Source of the DNA: Novosphingobium clariflavum
GTDB taxonomy: Bacteria > Pseudomonadota > Alphaproteobacteria > Sphingomonadales > Sphingomonadaceae
DNA length: 58,849 nucleotides
Assembly (NCBI RefSeq): GCF_026420865.1
Contig: NZ_JAPCWC010000023.1
Span: 1-58,849, forward strand
Direction of reading: 5' to 3'
Positions 41,798 to 49,649 of this stretch are shown in pieces. A program made the position numbers and the translations under genes. A model generated the notes under the pieces. The model saw only the letters and a program-made list of their open reading frames with translations, searched no databases and was not told the DNA's origin. The first letter of the stretch is position 1. Each line of letters opens with the position of its first letter.

Positions 41798-41812
41798 GAA
41801 CAAGAGGGGAAC
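41798..41812 (-). promoter_or_regulatory. LexA (SOS) box of recA
   Basis: On the minus strand GTTC-CCCTCTT-GTTC exactly fits GTTC-N7-GTTC. The right-hand GTTC also forms part of a palindrome TTGTTC-N5-GAACAA (41787-41803). It lies between the cckA stop and the recA start. Confidence 0.85.
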
Positions 41813-41831
41813 TTTGGCAGTTTTCCGTTTT

Positions 41832-44321
41832 TTAATGAGAGGCCGTTCGCGCCAGAACATCCCCGACTTTTTCGGAGAGCTGCTGCACCGAGAAGGGCTT
41901 GGGCATGAACCAGGCGTTGGCGATGCCGATTTCCTTGCGCAATTGCTCCTCGGCATAGCCCGACATGAACAGCACCGGCAGCCCGGGCGCGATTCTGCGG
42001 ATTTCGCGCGCCATCGCCGGGCCGTCCATCGTCGGCATGACCACGTCGGAGACCACCAGGTCGAAGCGCCCGCCCTGCTGCACGCGTTCGAGACCCTCCT
42101 CGCCGTCGCGCGCCGAGGTCACCTGATAGCCCTGCCGGGTCAGCGCGCGTTCGGCGACCACCCGCACCGGGTCCTCGTCCTCGACCAGCAGGATCGAGCC
42201 GCCGCCTGCCCACTTGCTGGGCGGCGGTTCGTCCTTGGCGGCGGGCAAGGCGGTCTCCCCCGGGGCCATGTGGTGGACCGGCAGGTAGACCACGAAACGC
42301 GTGCCCTGCCCCACTTCGCTTTCCGCGAAGATGAAGCCGCCCGACTGCTTGACGATGCCGTAGACGGTCGAGAGGCCGAGGCCAGTGCCCTTGCCCTGCT
42401 CCTTGGTGGTGAAGAACGGCTCGAAGATCTTGCCGAGATGCTCGGGCGGGATGCCGCCGCCGGTATCCTCGACGATCAGCGCGGTATAGTCGCCCGCCGG
42501 GATGATCTCGCTGCGCATCGCCCGGACGTCGGTGGTGGTCACCCGGTGGGTGGCCAGCGTCAGGGTGCCCGAGCCGTCGCTGCCCTTCTTCATCTGCATG
42601 GCGTCGCGCGCGTTGACGGCAAGGTTGACGATCACCTGTTCCAGCTGCGTCGGGTCGGCCCGCACCGGCCCGAGATCGCGGTCATGGGTGACCACCAGCT
42701 GGATCTTCTCGCCGATCAGGCGGCGCAGCATCTGCGAGACGTCGGCCACCACGTCGGGCAGCTGGAGCACTTCGGGGCGCAGCGTCTGCTGGCGCGAGAA
42801 GGCCAGAAGCTGGCGGGTCAGCGAGGCGGCGCGGTTGGAGTTGGCGCGGATCTGCTGGATGTCGTCATAGTCGGAATCGCCCGGCGTATGGCGCATCAGC
42901 ATGAGATCGCAGGTGCCCAGGATCGCGGTCAGCACATTGTTGAAGTCATGCGCGACGCCGCCGGCGAGCTGGCCCACCGCCTGCATCTTGGTGGCCTGCG
43001 CCACCTGCCGCTTGAGGCGGGTCTCCTCCGAGGTGTCGGTCAGGCCCAGCAGCACCGCCGCCTCGCCAAGCCCCCGCACCCCGGCAAGGCTGAGCGAGAC
43101 CGGATCCTCGGGCAGCGCGGCCAGTCGCACGGCGATGTCGCCCGCAGCGGCAGGCCCCTGCGCATAACGACGGATCGCCTCGGACAGCGCGCGCTTGTCC
43201 TCGCGGGTGACGAGGTCGATCGGATAAGTCGGCGGATGCTGCCCCTCACGCCCCGCCGCCCGCATGAAGGCGGGGTTGGCGAACAGCAGCCGGCCGTCAC
43301 GGTCGGCCATGGCGAGGCCGAGCGGCAACTGGCTCATCAGCGCTTCGAGATGGGGCGAGGCCGCCGCGCTGCTGCTGCCGGTGCCGATGCCCTGCGCAGC
43401 GTCGACCACCAGCATCAGCGAGGGCGTCGTATCGGGATCGGGTTCGCCGGGAAGATCGGGATCGGCGACCGGCACGTGGTAGAGCACCAGCGGCCCGCCG
43501 CGACCGCCATCGCGGGCCCAGCCGATCCGCTCGCCCTCTTCCTGGCTGAGCATCGCCACGAAGTCCTGTCCGGTCACGTCGGCCTGCGGGTCGCCCGCCG
43601 CGCGCTGCGCGAAGCCGGTGCTGGCGGCGCGGATCGTGCCATCGGGATCGACCAGCACCGCGCAGATGCCCGAGCGGGCCAGCCCCTCGCCCAGCTTGCC
43701 GCCGATCTGGCGGGCCACGTCGCCGACCAGATCGACCGCGTTCACCGACTGGATGCGCCAGACCAGGAAATCCTCGCCGCGCCCCGCACGGCGCACCTCG
43801 ATGCGCCAGTCCGCTTCGGCCCCGCCCGCTCCCGAGCCCGGCCCCGAGCCCGCGCCCGGCATCGCGCCGCGCACCAGGGTGCTGGCCTGTCCGTCGCGCC
43901 AGACGGTGCGGACGAGTTCGGCGATCGGCTCCTTCGCCGCCTCGCCGATCGGCAGGCGCGAGGGATCGTGGCCAACGCCGAACCAGCTTTCATAAGTGGA
44001 ATTGGCACAAGTGAGCCGCCCGGCCCGGTCAGTGAGGGCGATGGCCATGTCCTCGCGGTCGATCGCGGCGACCGTCACCGACCAGTCGGGCAGCGCGAAC
44101 TCGACCTCGGCCTCGGTCACCCGGCGCCGCGCCAGCGACCAGGCGAGCCCGGCAAAGACCAGCAGCGCACCGCCCAGCACCGCCGCCAGCAGCCCGTCCC
44201 CGCTCACCAGCCAGACCAGCAGGACGCTGATCGCAAGCGCCGCGCCGACCACGCCCACGTCGCCGAGCGGGCTGCGCGGCATGCCGGAACCTGCGCCGAT
44301 GCGCTGCCGGCCTGCGGTCAT
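41832..44321 (-). CDS. cckA: Hybrid histidine kinase CckA
   Basis: An 829-residue hybrid kinase, master of the CtrA cell-cycle pathway in alphaproteobacteria. Two membrane segments lie near the N-terminus (about residues 24-66). PAS-like sensor domains follow (WSVTVAAIDREDMAIALTDR, then HLEALMSQLPLGLAMADRDG). The phospho-acceptor is GGVAHDFNNVLTAILG, and the ATPase has NLAVNARDAM and DTGGGIPPEHLGKIFEPFF. A C-terminal receiver has the phosphoryl Asp in FDLVVSDVVMPTMDG. The ATG overlaps the stop of the DUF2062 gene in an ATGA, so smpB, DUF2062 and cckA form one coupled operon. Confidence 0.95.
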   Translation of the reverse strand: MTAGRQRIGAGSGMPRSPLGDVGVVGAALAISVLLVWLVSGDGLLAAVLGGALLVFAGLAWSLARRRVTEAEVEFALPDWSVTVAAIDREDMAIALTDRAGRLTCANSTYESWFGVGHDPSRLPIGEAAKEPIAELVRTVWRDGQASTLVRGAMPGAGSGPGSGAGGAEADWRIEVRRAGRGEDFLVWRIQSVNAVDLVGDVARQIGGKLGEGLARSGICAVLVDPDGTIRAASTGFAQRAAGDPQADVTGQDFVAMLSQEEGERIGWARDGGRGGPLVLYHVPVADPDLPGEPDPDTTPSLMLVVDAAQGIGTGSSSAAASPHLEALMSQLPLGLAMADRDGRLLFANPAFMRAAGREGQHPPTYPIDLVTREDKRALSEAIRRYAQGPAAAGDIAVRLAALPEDPVSLSLAGVRGLGEAAVLLGLTDTSEETRLKRQVAQATKMQAVGQLAGGVAHDFNNVLTAILGTCDLMLMRHTPGDSDYDDIQQIRANSNRAASLTRQLLAFSRQQTLRPEVLQLPDVVADVSQMLRRLIGEKIQLVVTHDRDLGPVRADPTQLEQVIVNLAVNARDAMQMKKGSDGSGTLTLATHRVTTTDVRAMRSEIIPAGDYTALIVEDTGGGIPPEHLGKIFEPFFTTKEQGKGTGLGLSTVYGIVKQSGGFIFAESEVGQGTRFVVYLPVHHMAPGETALPAAKDEPPPSKWAGGGSILLVEDEDPVRVVAERALTRQGYQVTSARDGEEGLERVQQGGRFDLVVSDVVMPTMDGPAMAREIRRIAPGLPVLFMSGYAEEQLRKEIGIANAWFMPKPFSVQQLSEKVGDVLARTASH

Positions 44322-44926
44322 ACGATGCCTTCCCGGTCACCCGCGCCCGCCGCATCCTCCGGCGAGGCATGGCGGAACAGCGAGCGGTGGCGGCGGGCAC
44401 GGTGCTTGTGGCCGATCCAGTAGCGCCAGAACCACACGGTGAGGAAATAGCTGACCAGCGCGGCGACCACCGACTGGATGAACAGGCCGATCACCACGGC
44501 CGGCGCGGTGTCCGACAGCATCCAGCTGCGCCACTGCGCCAGACTTGCCCCTTCCCGCACCATGGCCTCCACTGTCGCGATGTCGGCATGGTACCCGAAG
44601 CTGTTGCCGATCGCCACGGCCAGCGGCAGGATGATCAGCAGGGTCGTCACCGGATTGGAGACGAAAGTGACAGCGGCGGCGAGCGGGATATTCCCGCGAA
44701 ACGGCACGCAGAGCAGCGCTGCGCCGACGATCTGGACGCCCGGAATCAGCGCAAAGATGCCGATGAACATGCCCACCGCCATGCCGCGCGGCACCGAGCG
44801 GCGGGTGAAGCGGAACAGCTCCGGGCGCCGCGTGAACGGCGCGGTGAAGCGGTTCGCCTCAAGCTGCGCGTGCGTCGGCATCTGGCGGTGCAGCCAGGCG
44901 CCGAGGCGGTGGAGCAGCGCGCTCAC
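44318..44926 (-). CDS. DUF2062 domain membrane protein
   Basis: A 202-residue inner-membrane protein. An amphipathic N-terminus (VSALLHRLGAWLHRQ) is followed by RSVPRGMAVGMFIGIFALIPGVQIVGAALL, the DUF2062 core with FVSNPVTTLLIILPLAVAIGN. Another hydrophobic segment (AVVIGLFIQSVVAALVSYFLTVWFWRYWIG) precedes a basic tail. Function is unknown; the domain occurs beside cell-envelope and glycan genes elsewhere. The GTG start overlaps the smpB stop (GTGA) and the stop overlaps the cckA start (ATGA), giving two 4-nt overlaps. Confidence 0.87.
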   Translation of the reverse strand: MSALLHRLGAWLHRQMPTHAQLEANRFTAPFTRRPELFRFTRRSVPRGMAVGMFIGIFALIPGVQIVGAALLCVPFRGNIPLAAAVTFVSNPVTTLLIILPLAVAIGNSFGYHADIATVEAMVREGASLAQWRSWMLSDTAPAVVIGLFIQSVVAALVSYFLTVWFWRYWIGHKHRARRHRSLFRHASPEDAAGAGDREGIV

Positions 44927-45405
44927 CCGTGCTCGCGCAGGATGCGGCCCTGTTCCCGCTTCCAGTCGCGCTCCTTGATCGTATTGCGCTTGTCGGCCGC
45001 GTTCTTGCCCTTGGCGAGCGCCAGTTCGACCTTGGCGCGCCCGCGTCCGTTGAAATAGACCGAGAGCGGCACCAGGGTCATGCCCTTGCGCTCCACCGAG
45101 CCTTGCAGGCGGGCGATCTCGCGCTCCTTGAGCAGCAGCTTGCGGGGCCGCTTGGGCGTGTGGTTGAAGCGGTTGCCGTGGCTGAATTCGGGCACGTTGG
45201 AATTGACCAGCCAGCACTCGCCGCCCCTGATCTCGGCATAGGCCTCGGCAATCGAGCCCTCGCCGAAGCGCAGCGACTTCACCTCGGTACCGGTCAGGAC
45301 GATGCCGGCCTCGAAGACCTCGTCGATGTGGTATTCGAAGCGCGCGCGGCGGTTCTCGGCGACGGACTTCTTCTTGTCGAATGTGGGGTGCTGCGGACGT
45401 GCCAT
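44923..45405 (-). CDS. smpB: SsrA-binding protein SmpB
   Basis: A 160-residue partner of tmRNA in trans-translation, which rescues stalled ribosomes. The N-terminal NRRARFEYHIDEVFEAGIVL and TEVKSLRFGEGSIAEAYAEI are the OB-fold core, and RKLLLKEREIARLQGSVERK and KGMTLVPLSVYFNGRGRAKVELALAKGKN follow. The C-terminal tail (KRNTIKERDWKREQGRILREH) is the helix that enters the ribosome. It is the first gene of the smpB-DUF2062-cckA operon. The tmRNA gene itself is not in the window. Confidence 0.95.
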   Translation of the reverse strand: MARPQHPTFDKKKSVAENRRARFEYHIDEVFEAGIVLTGTEVKSLRFGEGSIAEAYAEIRGGECWLVNSNVPEFSHGNRFNHTPKRPRKLLLKEREIARLQGSVERKGMTLVPLSVYFNGRGRAKVELALAKGKNAADKRNTIKERDWKREQGRILREHG

Positions 45406-45678
45406 ATCGAAGCGGCATTTAGGGATTCACGCGGCAAAAGGAAACGCCCGTTTGCGCGATTTGCGACCGTGCGGGAGGTAAAGCGCATGGATGACGCCGC
45501 AAATCCCGCCCGGGGCGTGATGAAAATCACTGTTAGGTCTCGCCGAAACGCTAAAAGTCGCCCCGTAACAGGCATTTAATCGCAGAGCCGTGAGCGCGGG
45601 GCCTTGCCGTGCGCCGCGCCATGGGGAAACAATACGGCAATCCGGACGCACGGTCCGGCCAGGGGGACTTCTTTCTAC

Positions 45679-47688
45679 ATGACGACACCGGGCAGATGGG
45701 CGCTGGCGGCGCTCACCACGATCATCCCGCCGATTCTGGCCGCGCAGCCCGCGCTCGCCGCGGACGGCAGCGCGGCGATCCCGCCTGCGGGCCAGCCTGC
45801 CGCCGCGCCCGCCGTTTCCGGGCCGCCGCCGCTCGACGCCTACGGGGAGCTGCCGCGGGTCGAGGATGCCGCGCTGTCGCCCGACGGGACCAACATCGCC
45901 AGCATCAACCAGGTCGACGGACAGAGCCGGCTGCTCGTGGTCGACGAGGCGGGCAAGTTGCTCGTCAATGCCTCGACCGGCTCCGGCAAGGTACGCGCCA
46001 TCGAGTGGGCGGACAACGAGACGATGCTGCTCACGACCAGTTCCACCGTGGCAATGTCCGGGTTCGCAGCCTACAAGTACGAACTGACCGGCACATTTGT
46101 GGTACCGCTCAAAGGCGGTCAGCCGGGGATGGTGTTCGCCAAGAATCCCGAAATCGCCGACACCACGCGCGGGCGCTACGGCATCCGCACGATCGGTGGC
46201 AGGACGGTGGGCTTCTTCGGCGGCATTGCGCTTTCCAAGTCGATGGAAGGTGACACTTTCGCCAGACATGGCCGCACCACGCTCTACGCGGTCGACCTCA
46301 AGACCAACCGGCCGCGCACGGTTGCCGCCCCGCCTAGCGAAGATCACCGGCGCGACTGGCTGGTGGACGCCAGCGGCCAGGTCGCCGTCGCGCTCGACAT
46401 CGACCAGAAAGACGGCACCTGGAAAGTCACCGCCCCCCAGGGCGCGGAACTGGCGCGCGGGGTCGATCCCTCCGGCCACGTCAGCCTGTTCTGCTTCGGC
46501 AAGGACGGCACCACCGCGATCTACGCCATCGACGACAGCAAAGGCGCCTCGCACTGGTACGAAGTGCCGCTGGCAGGCGGCGAGGCGCACGAGATCTTTG
46601 CTGACACCAAGATCGCACGCATCTTTGTCGACAGCGCAAACGGGCGCCTGCTCGGCTACCAGATCGATGCCGAAGTGCCGAAGACGGTGATGTACGATCT
46701 CCACAAGCAGACCGCGCTCGACAAGATCTTCAGGGCCTTCGCCGGACGCAACCCCCGCCTTGTGGACTGGACGCCGGACTTCTCGCAAGTACTGCTCAGA
46801 ACCAGCGGCAACAAGGACAGCGGCACCTGGTATTTCGTCGACGTACGGACTAGCCGCGCCGGTCCGTTCGGCTACGAACGCCCGCAGATCACCCCTGAAC
46901 AGGTCGGGCGGATATCGATGGTCGCCTATACCGCCGCCGACGGCCTCAAGATGGACGGCGTGCTGACCCTGCCACCGGGGCGCGAGGCGAAGAACCTGCC
47001 GGTCGTCGTCCTGCCCCACGGCGGCCCGGCGGCCGAGGACAAGCCGGGCTTCGACTGGTGGGCACAGGCCTTCGCCTCGCGCGGCTACGCGGTGTTCCAG
47101 CCCAATTTCCGCGGCTCGACCGGCCGCACCGATGCCTTCCGCCACGCCGGAGACGGCCAGTGGGGCCGCAAGATGCAGACCGACATCTCGGACGGCCTTG
47201 CCGAACTGGTGAAGCGCGGCATCGCCGACCCAAGGCGCGCCTGCATCGTCGGCGCCAGCTACGGCGGCTATGCGGCGCTGGCGGGGGTGACGCTGCAACA
47301 GGGGCTCTACAAGTGCGCGGTGGCGGTGGCGGGCGTCGCCGACGTCCGGCTGATGTACGATACCGACGTCCGCGAAAACGGCGATTCGCAGATGACCCGC
47401 GAGGCCCTGCGCCAGCAGCTTGGCGATCCCGCCGGCTACGACGCGATCTCGCCCCGCCGCTTCGCCGCCAAGGCCGACGCGCCGGTCCTGCTGATCCACG
47501 GCAAGGACGATACCGTCGTCGCCTATCGCCAGAGCACGATCATGGCCGACGCGCTGAAGGACGCGGGCAAGCCCTATGAGATGGTGACGCTGGCCAGCGA
47601 GGACCACTGGCTATCGCGCGAGGAGACGCGCAAGCGCATGCTCTCGGAAACGATGCGTTTCGTGCAGAAGTACAACCCGGCGGATTGA
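45679..47688 (+). CDS. S9 family prolyl oligopeptidase-type peptidase
   Basis: A 669-residue exported peptidase. The signal peptide is RWALAALTTIIPPILAAQPALAADG. A beta-propeller (about residues 60-410) leads to an alpha/beta-hydrolase domain. The triad is Ser in IVGASYGGYAALAG, Asp in LIHGKDDTVVAYRQ and His in ASEDHWLSREET. This family cleaves short peptides after proline or related residues. A longer frame from 45604 is in frame but lacks a signal peptide start. It is divergent from smpB. An imperfect hairpin at 47701-47744 follows. Confidence 0.88.
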   Translation: MTTPGRWALAALTTIIPPILAAQPALAADGSAAIPPAGQPAAAPAVSGPPPLDAYGELPRVEDAALSPDGTNIASINQVDGQSRLLVVDEAGKLLVNASTGSGKVRAIEWADNETMLLTTSSTVAMSGFAAYKYELTGTFVVPLKGGQPGMVFAKNPEIADTTRGRYGIRTIGGRTVGFFGGIALSKSMEGDTFARHGRTTLYAVDLKTNRPRTVAAPPSEDHRRDWLVDASGQVAVALDIDQKDGTWKVTAPQGAELARGVDPSGHVSLFCFGKDGTTAIYAIDDSKGASHWYEVPLAGGEAHEIFADTKIARIFVDSANGRLLGYQIDAEVPKTVMYDLHKQTALDKIFRAFAGRNPRLVDWTPDFSQVLLRTSGNKDSGTWYFVDVRTSRAGPFGYERPQITPEQVGRISMVAYTAADGLKMDGVLTLPPGREAKNLPVVVLPHGGPAAEDKPGFDWWAQAFASRGYAVFQPNFRGSTGRTDAFRHAGDGQWGRKMQTDISDGLAELVKRGIADPRRACIVGASYGGYAALAGVTLQQGLYKCAVAVAGVADVRLMYDTDVRENGDSQMTREALRQQLGDPAGYDAISPRRFAAKADAPVLLIHGKDDTVVAYRQSTIMADALKDAGKPYEMVTLASEDHWLSREETRKRMLSETMRFVQKYNPAD

Positions 47689-47700
47689 AGGTGTCTTGCG

Positions 47701-47744
47701 GGAAGTCCGCTTTCGGCGATGGCCGACTGAAAGGCGGACTTTCC
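47701..47744. other. Long imperfect hairpin downstream of the S9 peptidase gene
   Basis: GGAAGTCCGCTTTC and GAAAGGCGGACTTTCC pair with small bulges around a 14-nt loop. No U-run follows, so termination is uncertain. Such hairpins often recur in genomes as palindromic repeats. Confidence 0.45.
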
Positions 47745-47766
47745 GGGCACGCCCGAAGTCGGTCGT

Positions 47767-48201
47767 TCAGTCTAGCGCCGCTCTAGTGCGAAGAAAGGCA
47801 AGGTATCGTTGATCTTCGGTGGCAAACAATTCCACTCCAGCACCCATATAAGCCCGCATCAACTCGTCGGCAGCGCGATCATGCTCACCCATATCGAATA
47901 GCACCTGACCCAGCCTAAGATGAAGGAATGGATTGCCTACCGCGTCGGGACAAACCATCGCGTATTCCAGCGCCTCTTTCGCTGAGGTATTATAGTTTGC
48001 GAGAAACGCCGAGTCACCGATTGCCGCCAAAATCCAAGTGGACGCATTCCATTGGCTCTTTGGTTCGGGCACGATCTCCCATGCTCGATTATATTCGGCG
48101 ATGGCTTCTTCATATCTTCCAGCAGAGGCGAGTGCATCACCATCGGCGCAAAAATGCTGGATCGCGTCATGGACGGTCGATGATAGTTCTGCGGTCGTCA
48201 T
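47767..48201 (-). CDS. TPR-repeat protein of unknown function
   Basis: A 144-residue all-helical protein with tetratricopeptide-like repeats (VHDAIQHFCADGDALASAGR and YEEAIAEYNRAWEIVPEP, then NPFLHLRLGQVLFDMGEHDR). The tail AADELMRAYMGAGVELFATED resembles a small TPR family sometimes placed beside toxin genes, which is only a suggestion. No toxin is adjacent. ATG 48201 (MTTAELSS) is preferred; ATG 48234 (MMGSIRLPLVV) is in frame but neither has a clear Shine-Dalgarno. Codons are less GC-biased than in neighbouring genes. Confidence 0.7.
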   Translation of the reverse strand: MTTAELSSTVHDAIQHFCADGDALASAGRYEEAIAEYNRAWEIVPEPKSQWNASTWILAAIGDSAFLANYNTSAKEALEYAMVCPDAVGNPFLHLRLGQVLFDMGEHDRAADELMRAYMGAGVELFATEDQRYLAFLRTRAALD

Positions 48202-48273
48202 AACGACTAAGGGTAGTCGGATGCTGCCCATCACTCAATGACTGCTTTCCACCCAAATCAGACATCTCCATCC

Positions 48274-48350
48274 CGCTCAGCCTGAGCCTGTCGAAGGCCC
48301 CGAGGCTGGGCGCTGTGGCTTCCATGCTTCGACAAGCTCAGCATGAGCGG
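48274..48350. repeat. Dispersed palindromic repeat (CTTCGACAAGCTCAG type)
   Basis: CGCTCAGCCTGAGCCTGTCG (48274 on) pairs imperfectly with GCTTCGACAAGCTCAGCATG (48326 on). The CTTCGACAAGCTCAG word is a common dispersed repeat in sphingomonad and other proteobacterial intergenic DNA. A related half-copy (CCTGAGTTTATCGAAGG) is near 48527-48543. The gap 48235-48621 otherwise holds no gene. Confidence 0.65.
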
Positions 48351-48621
48351 AGTGGGTGGAGCAATGGCCGCAATCCCCAACCTGCGGCCACTCCGTCATA
48401 CAAACAGGCAGCCCCAGGCCGGTCGCGTTTTTTAACGACCGAAGGTCCTTCCCCCATACCCCGCCATGGGCGCGCAACGCGCAGGCCGCACACAAGGTAA
48501 ACGCTCCGAGGATCCGGGGGATCTCCTGAGTTTATCGAAGGGCCCCGGGACTTCCCCCCCCCTCTGAACCGCTCCGCGCCCGTGCACGGCGATCCCGGCT
48601 TTCGCTGGGATTACAAACAAA

Positions 48622-48654
48622 AAAAGGGCGCCGGTTCGCACCGGCGCCCTTCCT
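48622..48654 (-). terminator. Rho-independent terminator after dapA
   Basis: On the minus strand AAGGGCGCCGG / CCGGCGCCCTT with a short loop is followed by a T-rich run (TTTTTTTG). It lies about 25 nt after the dapA stop. Confidence 0.85.
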
Positions 48655-48675
48655 TTATCCGTAAAGCCGAAGCGA

Positions 48676-49557
48676 TCAGACCAGGCCGGCGTGGACCAGG
48701 GCCTCGTCCACGGCCACGCGGGCCTTCTCGCCGCAGGGCACCAGCGGCAGGCGCAGTTCGTTCTCGATCCAGTCGTGGACCTGCGCCAGCGCGTACTTGC
48801 ACGGCCCCGGCGAGCTGTCCTCGAACATGGCGTAGTGCAGCGGGTAGAGCAGGTCGTTGAGGCGGCGCGCTTCCTCGAGGTCGTTGGCGGCGCAGGCGGC
48901 CTGGAATTCGGCGCAGAGCCTGGGCGCGACGTTCGCGGTCACCGAGATGCAGCCGACGCCGCCCGCCGCGTTGAACGGCAGCGCCAGTTCGTCGTCGCCC
49001 GAAAGCTGGCAGAAGTCCTTGCCCAGCCCCATGCGGTGGTCGGTCACGCGGCTGAGGTCGCCGCTGGCGTCCTTGATGGCGATGATGCGATCGGGGAAGC
49101 GGCGCGCCAGTTCGATCACGGTTTCGGGCAGCAGGTCGGTCACCGTGCGGCCGGGCACGTTGTAGAGCACGATCGGCAGGTCGTTGTGCTCGGCAAGATA
49201 GCTGAAGTGGGCCAGCAACCCGTCCTGGCTGGGACGGTTGTAGTACGGCGCGACCAGCAGCGCGGCCGAGGCGCCGCACTTCTTGGAGAAGTTCATGTGC
49301 AGCAGCGCGTTCATCGTGTCGTTGCTGCCGCAGCCCGCGATCACCGGCACGCGCCCCGCCGCCTGCTCGACGCAGACCTCGATCACGCGGTGGTGTTCGG
49401 CGTTCGACAGCGTCGAGTTTTCACCCGTGGTGCCGCAGGGCACGAGCGCGGAGGAACCCGAATCGATCTGCCAGTCCACCAGCCGCCGAAAAGCCTGTTC
49501 ATCGAACGCTCCGTCGCGAAACGGTGTAACAAGAGCAGGAATGGACCCCGAGAACAT
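48676..49557 (-). CDS. dapA: 4-hydroxy-tetrahydrodipicolinate synthase
   Basis: A 293-residue class I aldolase that condenses pyruvate with aspartate semialdehyde in lysine and diaminopimelate biosynthesis. The start is FSGSIPALVTPFRDGAFDEQ-like, GTTGENSTLSNAEH and AGCGSNDT follow, and LYNVPGRT holds the catalytic Tyr. The Schiff-base Lys is in IIAIKDASGDLSRV (about residue 163). The length is normal. It is divergent from the lytic transglycosylase gene, with about 90 nt between them. Confidence 0.95.
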   Translation of the reverse strand: MFSGSIPALVTPFRDGAFDEQAFRRLVDWQIDSGSSALVPCGTTGENSTLSNAEHHRVIEVCVEQAAGRVPVIAGCGSNDTMNALLHMNFSKKCGASAALLVAPYYNRPSQDGLLAHFSYLAEHNDLPIVLYNVPGRTVTDLLPETVIELARRFPDRIIAIKDASGDLSRVTDHRMGLGKDFCQLSGDDELALPFNAAGGVGCISVTANVAPRLCAEFQAACAANDLEEARRLNDLLYPLHYAMFEDSSPGPCKYALAQVHDWIENELRLPLVPCGEKARVAVDEALVHAGLV

Positions 49558-49649
49558 GGACTTTACCTCTGCTGATCGTCATCAAGGACGGACTGGCATC
49601 GGGTAACCGGTCCCGACGTTCAGCGCCTGATAAGGAGCCTTTCCCCCAA

